From: Lethocerus indicus
Taxonomy: Eukaryota; Arthropoda; Insecta; Hemiptera; Belostomatidae
Length of the DNA: 64,000 bases
Assembly: GCA_019843655.1 (NCBI GenBank)
Contig: JACDQD010000007.1
Coordinates: forward strand, 29,739,207 to 29,803,206
Direction: 5' to 3'
The position numbers were made by a program, and so were the translations under genes. Shown piece by piece: positions 21,317 through 32,639 of this stretch. Within the stretch, counting starts at the first letter, position 1. The number at the start of each line of letters is the position of its first letter. A model generated the notes under the pieces. It was not told where the DNA came from, made no database searches, and saw only the letters and a list, made by a program, of their open reading frames with translations.

Positions 21317-21689
21317 ATTTTTCAGGTCCCCCTATTCGATTGTTTGGCGCACAAAAGACGTGTATCAATTTATTTAAAACTTGTTCCAATCTCGACTGGA
21401 ATTGAGACATTTTTTCGATATTCGATTTGGCCCCCAAAAAAAAAAAAAAAATTAAAATAAAAAAATATTACAATATTCACGAGAAATAAATACCGTGACA
21501 ACGGGGACCGATTCAACAATGCCGTCGGGAGAAATTCAATGTTCGATTTTTTTTTACGGGAAAAAATAAATTCAAAAATGTGCAATTTCTCGATCAGGTC
21601 GTACGAGAAGAAAAACATAAAATTGTACGTAAAAGGTAAATTTTATGAGATATTACTACAATATTCCGGCCTGTCCGGCAAGTGGCTAC

Positions 21690-21738
21690 CGGTAGATGTG
21701 CTACTGAAGATGGCGAAAGGCCGAAATGGAGAAATCAA
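21690..21738 (+). repeat. CFB right-core fragment
   Basis: GTGCTACTGAAGATGGCGAA, AGGCCGAAATGG only. Confidence 0.6.
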
Positions 21739-21739
21739 A

Positions 21740-24605
21740 AAAATTTTCTTTTTCAATTATCCCTGTCCGAGACAAGGCCCCCAAAGGGCCGGTTAAACTA
21801 AATTTGCTTTCTCATTTGAACAATTTTCTACTTCGATTCTTTAATCATTTACGTTCGATTAACGACGCGTTCGTTGGGGGGTTCGGCACTTTTTATATTT
21901 TTATGAAAACTATATATATATATGGCCGAAATCGAGAAATCTAAGAAAAATTAAGATTTCCACGCGAAATCTACGGTAATCTACGGTTATCCCTTTTTGA
22001 GTATTGGAGGGATAACAGGGATGTCGGTTTGGGTTACAAAGGGGCGCGTTAATCCAATTTTACGATAGTCGGATACGAAGAGAATTATCCGCGACCTCTG
22101 ACCCGTAAAACTGTGTGTGTGTGTGAGATACAAAGGGGTGACAACCCTCCCCGCTCTCACTTCCGACCAATTACACCCGGTCAACGGGACCGATACACCC
22201 CCCCACCGGCACGATCGTCCCGAAAGGGGATGTTGGGGCGTAATTTATAGAGCCGTTTTGTCCCCGCAAGAACGGATGGGGAGTTGGTCCAGAACGCTAC
22301 TTAACCGGCTTAAACCAGATATTTCTGGGGAGGGTGAAAACGGGGAAAAATCATCCCGTAAAACCGCTGGATGAACACCTATTGGGTCGGGCAATAATAT
22401 TAGGGTGTCGACCCTCCCCCCCCCACCCCCTGGTGTTTTTCCGCCGCCCTCGAAGTGGTTTTTTCACCCTTTCACCCTCTCGGCGACCCCAGAAACTCCT
22501 ACAGGATCGTATCCCGTCCATCAATTCCCCCACACGGAACTCTGTAGAAACCGGATTTTCCAGTGAATTGGCAGTGAATTTTCCAATTCTCGCCCGTTCA
22601 CCCACGGACCGAAGTCCTGGAGAAACCGGTCTTCCAGCCGAAGACCGGCAGAGTCTTCCGTATTTCCAGCAAATCACTTTCATTACTGAATATTATTCAG
22701 TCGAATCTGACCGAAAGGGAAATAGTCAACGAGTGGAAAATATAGGAAAGTGTTTTTCCCGTCCGTTTTCAAACGATATCGATCAGAAATCGGCGGTTGT
22801 AAATCGTAAATGGCCGACCATTAGAGAGGGAGGAAACTGTCGAACTGAATGGACGTTATCTCTGGGCCGTAAATCACTTGTAAATAGCTCACTCTCCCTC
22901 CCTCTATCACTCTTTACATCCCTCCCTCTCTCCCTCTCTCTCTCTCTCTCTCTGTACATATGTAACAACGCTCAATATTGAATATTGATCGCAATCAATC
23001 GCAATGTCCTAAAATACCTTGTCTCGTTTTTCCACAATTTGTACACAACCGCCCCCCGGGAATTGTTACACCCCTTAGAATTTGGTTACATTAACAAGAA
23101 ACCGAATCAGGCGACGGCTCGCTTAACACTAAACGTAACGGCGTTTTCCAACCCTAATCTTTCCATATAGGTGGGGGGGTGGGCATTTACCATCCCCTTA
23201 TGAAATAAACGTTGATTTTCCGTCAAAATTCGCCGGTTTTGCCTGCGAAAAATCTTATATTGAAATTTTTCCTGGAGTTGGAGAACTGACGAAAAATACG
23301 TATAAAACTTACGTACGGGGTCAAACGACCCTGGCGGTACGCCGTTTGTAGGTGAAGAATTTTTGTCAGAAATAACAATAATTGTACGAATTTAAGAATT
23401 TTCAAAAGGGTCGTTCGACCCGCCTGGTACGTCCGGTGTTAATATTTTGGGGTTGTCGCACCCCCTCCTCCCCCTCCCCCCGATTTTTTTAATCGCGGCC
23501 CCCAAAAATAAGGGTGTTTTTTTTTTTACAAATTGCACTCAGACTTCGTCTCAGACGGCGGCGTTTAAATAAATTTTTTTAAAAATTGTTTAAAAATGTC
23601 CAAAGAAAGATTTGCACCGTCACAAAAAAAGACTTGTTGCATTTTTTGCAACTTTCTCGTCGAAAAACGAAAAAAAGGCTGCATCTTTTTCACTTCAAGT
23701 CAAATACGAAATTTTCACCCCCTTTTTATTTTTTACGAAAATTTTACAAAAATCGAAGAAAAACCGCAGCAATTTTCCACCGAAATCCGATTGTTTCATT
23801 TAATAATTTATCGCAAAATTTCAGGGTAGATTGGCCCCCCCCCCATTTAAAAAATCTCCAAATCCGTAGCTGCGGTGGCGTTAATACCCCATAAAAGGGG
23901 AAAAGTATTTTTTTTTTTTCTTAATGAATTCAGAGAATAGAACACATTAGGCCCCCGCCCCCAAAAACCGAACATTGCCCTTATGATTATAAGAAATTTG
24001 GCGTAATTCTACGTTATTTTGCGATTTTTGTACCGAAAATGTCTGCCGAACAGTTTCGTACTCGGAGTCGGAAATTCTCGAAATAGAAATTCAGCGAACG
24101 CTGATAATTGGGTCTTAAAATATTAAACTCTTATAATTTTTTTTTTTTTTTTTTGTTCTTCGTTCAATTTCCTTTCATTTAAGATCGGTCCGGGGGTTTA
24201 ATATTTTACGTACAGTTCAGCTGTCGGACCTCAGAGTTGAACTCGGAAAGGGGAAGATGAAAGGCTCGAAACGCCGCCGTTCATCTTCTTAAGGACACAC
24301 TGTATATATTTATTTTTAATGGGATATTTTCAATTGTGAACTGCGGTCCTCCCAATTAGGCCAATGTAGGGCGCGCCCCATTAGGGGCCCCCGAAATAGC
24401 GACCAGTTTAGAAACTCCTAGTTGGGACCATTTTTTTTTTTTTCATTTTTTCTTTTATATAGATATCGCCGCTCAGATTATGTCGGTCTATTCGGTCTGG
24501 CGTGGTTTCTTTTTTTTCTTTTTTCTCAATCACTTCTCTCGTCCAAGGGCGGCTCGTTTTTGAAAAATTGACGGCCCCAACTAAACGACACTTCGTATAT
24601 TTCGG
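21740..24605. other. Low-copy DNA, no CFB copies
   Basis: Largest low-copy stretch outside the duplicated block. The longest non-repetitive frame of the window (22334-22981, plus, ~215 codons) lies here but ends in a CT microsatellite (about 22915-22952), has biased proline/serine content and matches no family I know. A-rich and C-rich runs near 23460-23530 and T-runs near 24139 and 24430 are present. I support no gene. Confidence 0.45.
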
Positions 24606-25520
24606 TTAAAATGGCCATTTTAGCCCCGGAAAATGCCATTTTAGCCCCAAAATGCCATTTGTAGCCCCACAAATGGCTTTCTTTTTAGCCCCCGAAAGCC
24701 ATTTTAGCCCCGAAAATGAAATGCCATTTTAGCCCCGAAAATGCAATTTTAGTCCCAGAAATGCCGTTTTTAGCCCCAAGAATGCAATTTTTAGTCTAAA
24801 ATGCCGTTTTTAGCCCCAAAAAAGGCCACTTTTAGCCTGAAAATGCCATTTTTTAGCCCCAAAATGCCATTTTTAGCTAAAATGCCATTTTAGCCCAAAA
24901 TGCCTTTTAGCCCCAGAAAATGTTTTTGCCATTTTAGCTAAAAATGCCAAGCTCCAAAATGACTTTTGGAGCCAAAAGCGGTACGAATGCACTTAGAGAC
25001 CCGATTGATGCGGAACCTACGAATCAGGCCATTTTTTAACCCGAAAAATGCTATTTTTAGCCCCCAAAATGCTATTTTAGCCCCAAAAATGCCATTTGCT
25101 ACTAAAAAATGCCATTCTTTAAAGTAGCTACAAAAATGCAATTTGTAGCCCGAAAATGCCATTCTTAGCCAAAATGCCATTTTAGCCAAAATGCCATTTG
25201 TAGAAAATGCCATTTTAGCTACAAAATGCCATTTTAGCCCGAAATATGCCATTTTTAGCCCGAAAAATGCCATTCTTAGCTACAAAATGCCATTTGTAGC
25301 CCGAAAATGCCATTCTTAACCACAAAATGCCATTTGTAGCCCGAAAATGCCATGCCATTTTGTAGCCCGAAAATGCCATTCTTAGCCACAAAATGCCATT
25401 TGTAGCCCGAAAATGCCATTTTAGCCCCAAAATGCCATTCCTGGCCCGAAAATGCCATTTGTAGCCCGAAAATGCCATTCCTAGCCCCAAAATGCCATTC
25501 CCAGCCCCAAAATGACATTT
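24606..25520. repeat. Degenerate ~20-bp tandem repeat (AAATGCCATTTTTAGCCC)
   Basis: Dozens of copies of AAATGCCATTTTAGCCCC with variants GCCATTTGTAGCCCG and GCCATTCTTAGCCAC. Spacing is irregular, 17-40 bp. A short non-repeat break at about 24960-25030 (AGCGGTACGAATGCACTTAG, GATTGATGCGGAACC) resembles 25551-25605, just after the array. The minus-strand frames rich in MAFSGYKWHF-type repeats are translations of the array. Confidence 0.88.
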
Positions 25521-26682
25521 GAGAATTTCTTGGAAAATATTTAAAATCGACAGCGGTACATTGGGTGAATGTAGTTTAGAGACACGGGTTGATGCGGGAA
25601 CCCGTATACGAAGTATGTTCAAAAAAAGAGGTTTTTTGCGAAATAAGTATATTCAATCTACGGTTTGTTTTTTGTATCCTCACGTTTGTAGACGCGTATC
25701 TATCACTTGTACCGAAAATTTCATCTTTTAAAGCACGTTTTTCTTTGGTTCGCCTTCGATTTTTACCCGTTCCTAAAAAATGGATCAGAGTCGAAAAATT
25801 GATGAAGTCAGTAAATTACTATTCGTCGAATCGCCGTCAGAGAAGTTGCTGAAGATTTGAACTTATCGATTTTTACCAATGCAGAAGACAAAAACGTCAT
25901 CGAAGATGGAGCTTTTTGGAAGATTGGAGATCTTCGAAAAAAGTGAATTTTCGAAGCGCTTTGACGGTTGGAAAACACAAGTGTATAATATCCGGTGGGG
26001 GGATGACTTTGGAGGGTACAAAATAGATATTAATAAATAATATAAATAATTTTTGAAAAAACCCAAAATTCGCGACATTTTTTTGAACGGACCTCGTACA
26101 AATTGGTACTGAATTTCCTCGAAAATAGATCACAACCGCATACAAAATTATTAATTTATAACCGTATTTTGGAACCGAAAGAACCGTCCGAACACCCGGA
26201 TATTTTCCATCCTCAGAATCCACATTATACTCCTTAAAACACTTTACGTTTTCGATCAATTCGGATTTGAAAATTTGCCCAGTAATTTTTGTACAGTCCT
26301 TTTGAAATCTTTCGGTTCCGAAACTATCCCATCAATTTGGTTCGTAAGAGGTTTATTATAGGGTGAAATCGAAAATCGATCCGGCGATTAAGTCCAAAGG
26401 ACAACTGGAGAAAGACTTATACGAATTTATAAAACCGGTCCCAACCAACTCCAATAAATTAAAATCTGATGGGGGAAAAAATATACCTTATACATTCTGG
26501 CAGACAGCGTTTGGTAAATATATCGTGATATATATTTATATATTTATTTATATATTGGGCTTTCCTTAAGCCCCAATCAATCGCCCGTTGTACCAAATCT
26601 TGTAGTAGAGATGTTTTTATCGTTGAAAAAATAAAATTTTTCGCTTTCAAATTGTCCGTTCCCTCCCGGCAGGTAGTTTATA
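25521..26682. other. Low-copy DNA
   Basis: AT-rich, with short frames only. 26363-26569 (plus) is open for ~65 codons from a GTG, without internal ATG, preceded directly by a stop and ending in a TA-rich run; it could at most be an exon fragment. See the separate entry for 25836-25946. Confidence 0.4.
25836..25946 (+). pseudogene. Possible mariner-type transposase HTH relic
   Basis: One frame reads VREVAEDLNLS at 25836-25868, which resembles the helix-turn-helix of mariner-family transposases (pattern TxREIAEELNIS). The preceding residues expected of that domain (SSNRR) appear just upstream in another frame, as if after a frameshift. The frame stops at 25946 and what follows does not look like a transposase catalytic domain. 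Eleven residues can match by chance; this is a weak call. Confidence 0.18.
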
Positions 26683-27258
26683 GTACGTAGATTTCGTGTT
26701 TTTTCCGTCTCCTCAATCGCCGGTTTGGTCTTTCGCTAGACCGGTTTCGGCTGCACGCCGTCTTCAGTAGTCGCTTCGGGTTGGTCTTTCGGTCCATCCT
26801 CACTGCACCGTATCGCTGTCACTTGTGTGTCTGTGTGCACTGCACTGTGAAGAAGAATCTGAATAGAAGACAGTGACCGACACCGCGCTACTGAAGACGG
26901 CGAACGGCCGTAACCGAAATTGGAGAGTCCATCATGGGCGGCTATCAATGTTGTTGGCGTACGACCAATTCATCGGGAGTGAAATTAAGTACTGTCTCCT
27001 CTCGCCGGTTTGACGGACACCGGTTCTTCGGCCGCTCGCCATCTTCAGTAGCGCGGCGCGACGGACAACCGCCACACATATACGAGAAGTGACGGTGACA
27101 GTGACAGTGACGAGGACGCACCCGAAAAACATCCAGAGTGCCAGAACAGTGACAGTGACACAGCGCTACTGAAGATGGCGAACGGCCGACAGACCGGTCT
27201 AGCAAAAGACCAGACTGGCAGCGAGAGGAGACGGAAACACCGAAGACCAAATTTTATA
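26683..27258 (-). repeat. Left arm of nested inverted repeat (two CFB elements)
   Basis: Contains a CFB at 26683-26928 (left core GCACGCCGTCTTCAGTAGTC, right core GCGCTACTGAAGACGGCGAA) and a second at 26990-27258 (CGCCATCTTCAGTAGCGCGG and GCGCTACTGAAGATGGCGAA). The linker (GAGAGTCCATCATGGGCGGC, then CATCGGGAGTGAAATTAAGT) and both loops recur reversed at 27.7-28.28 kb. Confidence 0.88.
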
Positions 27259-27261
27259 CCG

Positions 27262-27685
27262 TAGGCTCGTGGCGTTTCCGTCTCCTCTCGCTGCGGTCTG
27301 GTCTTTTGCCGGAACCCGGTTTCGGCCGTTCGCCATCTTCAGTAGCGCCCTGTGTTGTTGTTGTTGTTGTTGTTGTCAGTCACTTTGGATGGTTTTCGGG
27401 CACGAAAATCTCACTGCCGAACGGACGACACAGCAGCGACACTGTGCAGTTTTTGGGCAGATGCCCAAAAAACGTGACCGCTACTGAAGACCGGCGAGAG
27501 GAGACAGAAACGCGAAATAAACGGTACTCAATTTTAATTCCCGATGAATCTGAGTAAATTTTAGGTCTAAAGTGGGTTAGGAGTGACAACACCGCGCTAC
27601 TGAAGGCGGCGAGCGGCCGCAGAACCGGTCTAGCGAAAGACCGGCGAGAGGAGACAGAAACACGCTTAAATCTAAATCTACGGCT
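27262..27685. repeat. CFB copies in the spacer of the nested inverted repeat
   Basis: A CFB at 27270-27520 has left core GTTCGCCATCTTCAGTAGCG, a TTG trinucleotide run at about 27352-27376 in the loop, and right core CCGCTACTGAAGACCGGCGA. A right half follows at 27592-27680 (CGCGCTACTGAAGGCGGCGA, CGGTCTAGCGAAAGACCGG, GGAGACAGAAACACG). Confidence 0.8.
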
Positions 27686-28287
27686 TAAAATACCTGTTTT
27701 GTGGTCTGCGAGGGTTTGGAATACGGCGTAGGTTCGTGGTTCGGTCTCTCGCTAGACCGGTTTCGGCCGTTCGCCATCTTCAGTAGCGCTGTGTCAGTCA
27801 CTTTCGGCACTTTGGATGTTTTTCGGCGGGCGTCCTGTCACTGTCACCGTCACTTCTTGTATATGTGTGGCGGTTGTCTGTCGCGCCGCGCTACTGAAGA
27901 TGGCGAGCGGCCGAAACCGTTATCCGGCAAACCGGCGAGAGGAGACAGAAACACGAAATATACGGTACTTAATTTCACTCCCGATTAATTGGTTGTACCC
28001 CCCGATAACATTGATAGCTGCCCAAGATGGACTCTCTAGTTTCGGTTTCGGCCGTTCGCCGTCTTCAGTAGCGCGGTGTTGGTCACTGTTTTTATTCAGA
28101 TTCTTCTTCACAGTGCAGTGCACACAGACACACACACAAGTGACAGTGATACGGTGCAGTGAGGATGGACCGAAAAACCAACCCGAAGTGACTGAAACCG
28201 CTACTGAAGACGGCGTGCAGCCGAAACCGGTCTGGCGAAAGACCAGACCGGCGAGAGGGGAGACGGGAAAAACAGGAAATCTACCGC
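27686..28287 (+). repeat. Right arm of nested inverted repeat (two CFB elements)
   Basis: Begins with a CFB outer end, TTAAAATACCTGTTTTGTGG. The first element's loop has GGATGTTTTTCGGCGGGCGT and TTGTATATGTGTGGCGGTTG; the second has CACAGTGCAGTGCACACAGA and ACGGTGCAGTGAGGATGG. These are reverse complements of the left-arm loops. The diagnostic GGCGTGCAGCCG right core (about 28211) pairs with CGGCTGCACGCC near 26749. Confidence 0.88.
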
Positions 28288-28380
28288 GCTACTGAAGATG
28301 GCGAGAGGCCCAAAAGTCGGCGACAGGGGGCGGAAACACGAAATATACGTAATTCCAACCGAAACGGGTATTTTAAACTA
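28283..28380 (+). repeat. CFB right half-element with outer end
   Basis: CGCGCTACTGAAGATGGCGA, GGCGGAAACACGAAATATAC, AATTCCAACC and ACGGGTATTTTAAACTAC. The hairpin block is deleted. The end again abuts TTTTAAA. Confidence 0.75.
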
Positions 28381-29110
28381 CTTTTTAGCCATCGTTAGTT
28401 TTCGCTCTTTCTGTTTTCCTCTGAAACTTCTGAAACGGTTAACGAGACGGTTCTCGATGAGAGAGCCTCGAAGAAAAGACAGAAAAAAAGGGTTGAATCG
28501 CCGACAGGATGATTAAATTGAAATAGGAAAGGGGTATATTCAACCCCCCCCCCACCCCCAGGGTGCTACCTGTGAGAGTATGAATACTCTCCCGCTATAT
28601 TGAATAACTAAATCTCCGGTAATAATACCGCGGTCGGCCCTAAACTGAACGGTTAAAAGGAAGGGTGAAGAGGGGACGGGGATAAAAAGGGATAAATATA
28701 GATAGATAGAGAAGGGGGAGGAATAGATGGATAGATAATAGGGGCCCCACCCCCAATCTATTAGCCAGGAAGTGATTTCGTGCAGCCCTTCTAGGTGGGC
28801 GGGGGGGGGCTTGAAACACGCCAACCACAAAATAGATTAACTACAGGAAATTAAAGGGCTAATAGAAATAGAATGGTGGAACCGTTTGTTGCAGAGACGG
28901 GGGAGAAATTTCAATGCCCCTACTGAAGACAGGAATGGTGGCGGCCGGTCATCGCACCGTTAGAATAACTTACGTACAATTTTTTTTTCAGTTTTCAGTA
29001 GCTAAAAACGACTGAAAACTTCGTACTTTTTTGGGGAGGATTTCGAAACCGTTTTGCTCATTTTACGAATAATACAAAACAAAATTTTCTTATATTTATT
29101 GTTATATATA
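28381..29110. other. Low-copy DNA
   Basis: C-run at about 28541-28556, GATAGATAGA tracts near 28698-28735, and a lone CCTACTGAAGACAGGA fragment near 28919. No gene seen. Confidence 0.45.
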
Positions 29111-29114
29111 ATAT

Positions 29115-29385
29115 TTAGTTGAACATACCAGTCTCCTCTCGCCGGTCTCCTATTTTGCTGCGGTTTCGGCCGCTCGCCGTCTTCAGTAGCGCGGTGTCAG
29201 TCGTTCTCCGCTTGTGCTCGCTTATTGTAGAGACCGGTTTCGGCCCCAAAAAAGTAAATTGGCCCACTGAGAGTGACTGACGCCGCGCGCTACTGAAGAC
29301 GGCGAGCGGCCGAAACCGGCCCGTCTGGCAAAAGACCGAACCGCCGCGAGTGGGGAGACAGAAACACACCAAATCTACTGTATTA
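29115..29385. repeat. CFB foldback element
   Basis: Left: CAGTCTCCTCTCGCCGGTCT, TGCGGTTTCGGCCGCTCGCC, GTCTTCAGTAGCGCGGTGTC. Right: GCGCTACTGAAGACGGCGAG, CGTCTGGCAAAAGACCG, GGGGAGACAGAAACACACCA, ATCTACTGTATT. The loop has an atypical AGACCGGTTTCGGCC insertion, a piece of arm inside the loop. Confidence 0.85.
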
Positions 29386-29764
29386 TATATTTATTTATCG
29401 TATATTTATAGACACCAGAGTTTTATGCCGGCGGCTTAAAGTATTGGGCCGAGGACTTCGTTTTTGCAGTTTAAAAAGCTCTAAGCGTGCGACGCACGGT
29501 GGGGCATTATCGTGAGGGCTGAAAGGGGAATTTTCGCCGAAGGGATTTTCGTGGATTGTTACCCCTTATTTGGGGCGTTCCCTCGGGAATCCGCGCCCCG
29601 ACACACACCACCCCCTCCCTCCCCCCCCCCTCATCCCCCTTCCCGAATTCCCGAATCCATTACAGGGACGCCAATAGGGAGGCCCGCCCTTACGCACAGC
29701 ACACCCTTCCCATTCGGTTAACATATTCCGCGACATCCCCCGTCCCCCAGTCAACGCTCGGCCG
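29386..29764. other. Low-copy DNA
   Basis: C-rich run at about 29605-29640. No gene or repeat recognised. Confidence 0.4.
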
Positions 29765-29935
29765 ACAGTTTCGGCCGCTCGCCGTCTTCAGTAGTCGCAG
29801 GTTTCGTCCAGACTTGTGCACGGCGCGACTGCTGTCAGACAGAGTCTGACGACACCAGAAAAACCGCCGTTCCGAAGCGCCGCCGAAAGTGACTACTGAA
29901 GACGGCGGCGAGCGGCCGAAACCGGTCTGGACCAA
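29765..29935. repeat. CFB foldback element, inner arms only
   Basis: AGTTTCGGCCGCTCGCCGTC, TTCAGTAGTCGCAGG and GTGACTACTGAAGACGGCGG, CGAGCGGCCGAAACCGGTCT. The loop includes CTGTCAGACAGAGTCTGAC, itself partly palindromic. TCTCC and outer blocks are missing. Confidence 0.8.
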
Positions 29936-30377
29936 CGAAATCCAGACCTCCTGAATCCCCCACAAATTCCAGGACGGTTCGAAATTTTCATTGCAATTTC
30001 CGTATCCGAGCTATGTCTTATGCGCGAGGAAAAGCGAAATCTAAAACGATATACTAAAAATACATAAGTATAATAAATAAACAGTACATACCAGTTGCAC
30101 ATTGTTCTTATTCAATTCTCGTAATTCACTCTAAGAGTTCTCAACATTGTTTTAATGTTCCTCTCAGCGTTAAATTTATGACACCTACCTGAAACAAAGT
30201 AACGGACAGTGTTAAGATTTTATGCGAATAGCAATAAAAATACCCATTAAAAATAGTACTGTTAACGGGACCGTTTACACAGTTTCAGCGTTTTCGCCCT
30301 CAATGAAGGGAAAATTGTACCGACTTTAAGTAACGAGTGAGAGTAAGTAACGACTACAGAACTACATTGTACTGAAT
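29936..30377. other. Low-copy AT-rich DNA
   Basis: No repeat or gene recognised. Confidence 0.4.
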
Positions 30378-30380
30378 TTG

Positions 30381-30653
30381 ATGGCTGAATACGACAAATC
30401 GATGGTGCTTGAAGGGCTACAGCCCTTCAACAGGGTGATTTTCGACGTTTTCACACAATCCCAAAATTCGTACATCACCTTGAATTATGGGAATTGTCGG
30501 AACTTCGTTGGACTTTACACTCGATTGAAGGGTGCACAATCCGTCCTCCGGGAGAGGATTCACAGAGGCCCTAAGGGCGTCAAAAGGGCCCCAATCCAGC
30601 AGGCCACTTTATGGCGGGGAAAACAAGATATAGATGGATTATCAATGGCGAAT
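30381..30653 (+). repeat. Low-copy repeat with an open frame (copy 1)
   Basis: An ATG-started frame at 30381-30704 reads ~107 codons without stop and resembles no family I recognise. CTGAATTTGATGG, ATCGATGGTGCTTG, GGGAATTGTCGG, ACTTCGTTGGACTTTAC and GATTGAAGG recur as a shortened, frame-broken copy at 58.87-58.98 kb, so this is a repeated sequence, possibly a remnant of a coding element. The frame continues into a CFB element at 30654, so its C-terminus is not original. A hairpin GAAGGGCTACAGCCCTTC lies near 30410. Confidence 0.45.
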
Positions 30654-30885
30654 GACCTGTTTTGTGGTCTGCGTGGGGGGCTTGGAATACCGTGTCTTCA
30701 GTAGCGGTTTCAGTCTCACTCTGGATTGGGGTTTTATTTTTTTTTTTTGGGGGCTCCGTCTTTGACAGTGAGCGCCCCGAAGAAAACGTCCAAAGCGAGA
30801 CCGACACGGCGCTACTGAAGACGGCGGCGAGCGGCCGAAACCGGCTAGAGGAGAGGGAAACGCACGAAATCTACGAAGTATATTC
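30654..30885. repeat. CFB foldback element inserted in the low-copy repeat
   Basis: Left end ATGACCTGTTTTGTGGTCTG, then CTTGGAATACCG directly fused to TGTCTTCAGTAGCGGTTTCA (hairpin and TCTCC blocks deleted). Right: GGCGCTACTGAAGACGGCGG, CGGCCGAAACCGG, GGAAACGCACGAAATCTACG. T-run in the loop near 30737-30748. Confidence 0.82.
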
Positions 30886-31000
30886 GCTGAAAAACTTTAA
30901 TTATTAATCAACTATAGATTCACTTTTACGGCAAATTTAGCGATTTCAAGACAGAAATACATCCTATCAAATTGTCCATTATTTTTGGCTAGGCCTAATT
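30886..31000 (+). repeat. Dispersed copy of the AT-rich tail repeat
   Basis: TTCGCTGAAAAACTTTAATT, ATTAATCAACTATAGATTCA and TTTCAAGACAGAAATACATC match the tail at 1.1-1.3 kb and again follow a CFB right arm, supporting a composite CFB-plus-tail unit. Confidence 0.65.
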
Positions 31001-31504
31001 TTATATCTGGGAACTTAAAAGCTAATTTTTGGGGCGATAACTTATGAAATAAGGGCGGCGGGGTATCGGGGCCCTGGGGAAAGGGGGAGAGGGCGGCCTC
31101 TTTTATATAGCCGAATAACGGGGGTTGAATGGACACTTGGGAGAATATGGTCGGGGAATAGGATAGGTGTAGGGTCGGGAAGTAGCCACAGGGGGGCGGC
31201 GGGCCCTACAGGGCTGGGGGGAGTGGGGGGGGGCGAGGGTCACGGACCTGCCCTTAAGGGCCCCAACCCTTCCTAATACACCCCGGCTGTATAAAAACAT
31301 CCTTCCCACAAGATAAAGGGAGGAGCCGAACGGAGGAGATACCCGCAAAGGGATCCGAGCCCTTTGGACATATTATTTCCCTTATCAGCTTATCTAGGAC
31401 AAGTTGTGGATTGGGGGGATATTTAAATATCGTACCATCCGCGTACCGAAAGACCAGTTTAATCGGCAATCTAGAGTAAATATTAGGCCCCCAACTAGGT
31501 TTAG
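31001..31504. other. Low-copy G-rich DNA
   Basis: G-rich near 31050-31090 and 31190-31240. No gene seen. Confidence 0.4.
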
Positions 31505-31990
31505 GGCTGACAACACCGCGCTACTGAAGACGGCGAGCGGCCGAAACCGGTCTAAGTAAAAGAGCGCGTCGCAGACCACAAAACAGGTCTGTTAAACTTC
31601 CCTATAGGTCACCGTAGATATCCATGTGTTTCTGTCTCCTTCTCGCCGTTTCGGTCTTTCGCCAGACCGGTTTCCCAAATAAGGCAATAACAAGATACCG
31701 TATATATCCAACTAACACCGCTACTGAGGATGGCGAGCGGCCGAAACCGGTCTAAGTGAAAGAGCGCGTCGCAGACCACAAAACAGGTCTGTTAAACTTC
31801 CCTATAGGTCACCGTAGATATCCATGTGTTTCTGTCTCCTCCTCGCCGTTTCGGTCTTTCGCCAGACCGGTTTCCCAAATAAGACAATAACAAGATACCG
31901 TATATATCCAACTAACACCGCTACTGAGGATGGCGAGCGGCCGAAACCGGTCTAAGTGAAAGACCGTCGGGGACCACGAAACAGCGAAGA
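31505..31990 (+). repeat. 200-bp CFB-derived satellite, locus 1
   Basis: GCTACTGARGAYGGCGAGCG starts near 31519, 31720 and 31919, periods 200-201. Each unit is a right arm (GGCCGAAACCGGTCTAAGTG, GCAGACCACAAAACAGGTCT, GTTAAACTTCC) joined to CTATAGGTCACC, then a left arm (GTAGATATCCATGTGTTTCT, CGGTCTTTCGCCAGACCGG) and a shortened loop (CCCAAATAAGACAATAACAA, ACCGTATATATCC). Left core is lost. The identical satellite is at 35.7-36.3 kb. Confidence 0.93.
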
Positions 31991-32639
31991 TCCTTCGAAG
32001 AGTCATCAGTTCTTCTGTCCCGACTTCATTGGCGTAAGTCGATATTTTCATGAAAATATCGCCGGCGCCGCAATTAAAGCCCCGATTTACCCAACTTTGT
32101 GGGCCCAATCGGTAAAAAAAGTTTCTTCACCGCGTAGATATTTCGCGTTTTCTCTTCGGCGGTCGTCGGGCGCCATTTTTCATTTTAAAACGTCCGACAA
32201 TAGAGGTGCGTCTCGGTTAATTGGAAATCTCACGGTTTACCGGTGGAAATTGACGATGGCGGAGGAGGAGGAGGAGGAGGAGGAGGAGGAGGGCGTAAAG
32301 AGGAATAGCGGACTGGAAAGAAAAAACTGATGGAAGAAGAAGTGGAAGAAGAAGAAGAAGAAGAAGGGGGAGAAATAAAGGCCTATCCCGGCCGTTTGTC
32401 CACCGAGATATAACGGAGTATCGCGGCTTTAATCGGTAATTCGGTGGAGTGAGACGTGTGGCGGACAGCCGATTAGAATCGATTTGTCGCCCCTGGTTAA
32501 CCGGCCCTGTTATCTTTTATATATATATATATATAGCGGCGGACCGGAGGGACTTTCACGAATTTTCATCCGACTCCGGAAAATTGTCAACCGGTTTCCA
32601 CATTTTCCGCCGTACAAAAAATAACACAGACGGTGTTTC
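31991..32639. other. Low-copy DNA with GGA/GAA and TA microsatellites
   Basis: A perfect 20-bp palindrome GATATTTTCATGAAAATATC near 32040; (GGA)n at about 32261-32291; (GAA)n at about 32335-32366; (TA)n at about 32518-32535. No gene seen. Confidence 0.5.

Noticed and set aside
22334..22981. 215-codon plus-strand frame, the longest non-satellite frame
   Set aside because: Proline/serine-rich, ends in a CT microsatellite, overlaps a 110-codon minus frame, and no domain or splice context is recognised.
24938..25622. Minus-strand frames with MAFSGYKWHF-like repeats
   Set aside because: Translations of the degenerate ~20-bp array; the same words occur in other frames.
27701..28295. Plus-strand frame of ~159 codons with repeated RRATEDGERPKP-type words
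   Set aside because: The word is the translation of the CFB right core and arm (GCTACTGAAGACGGCGAGCG); it recurs wherever that arm is present in this frame.
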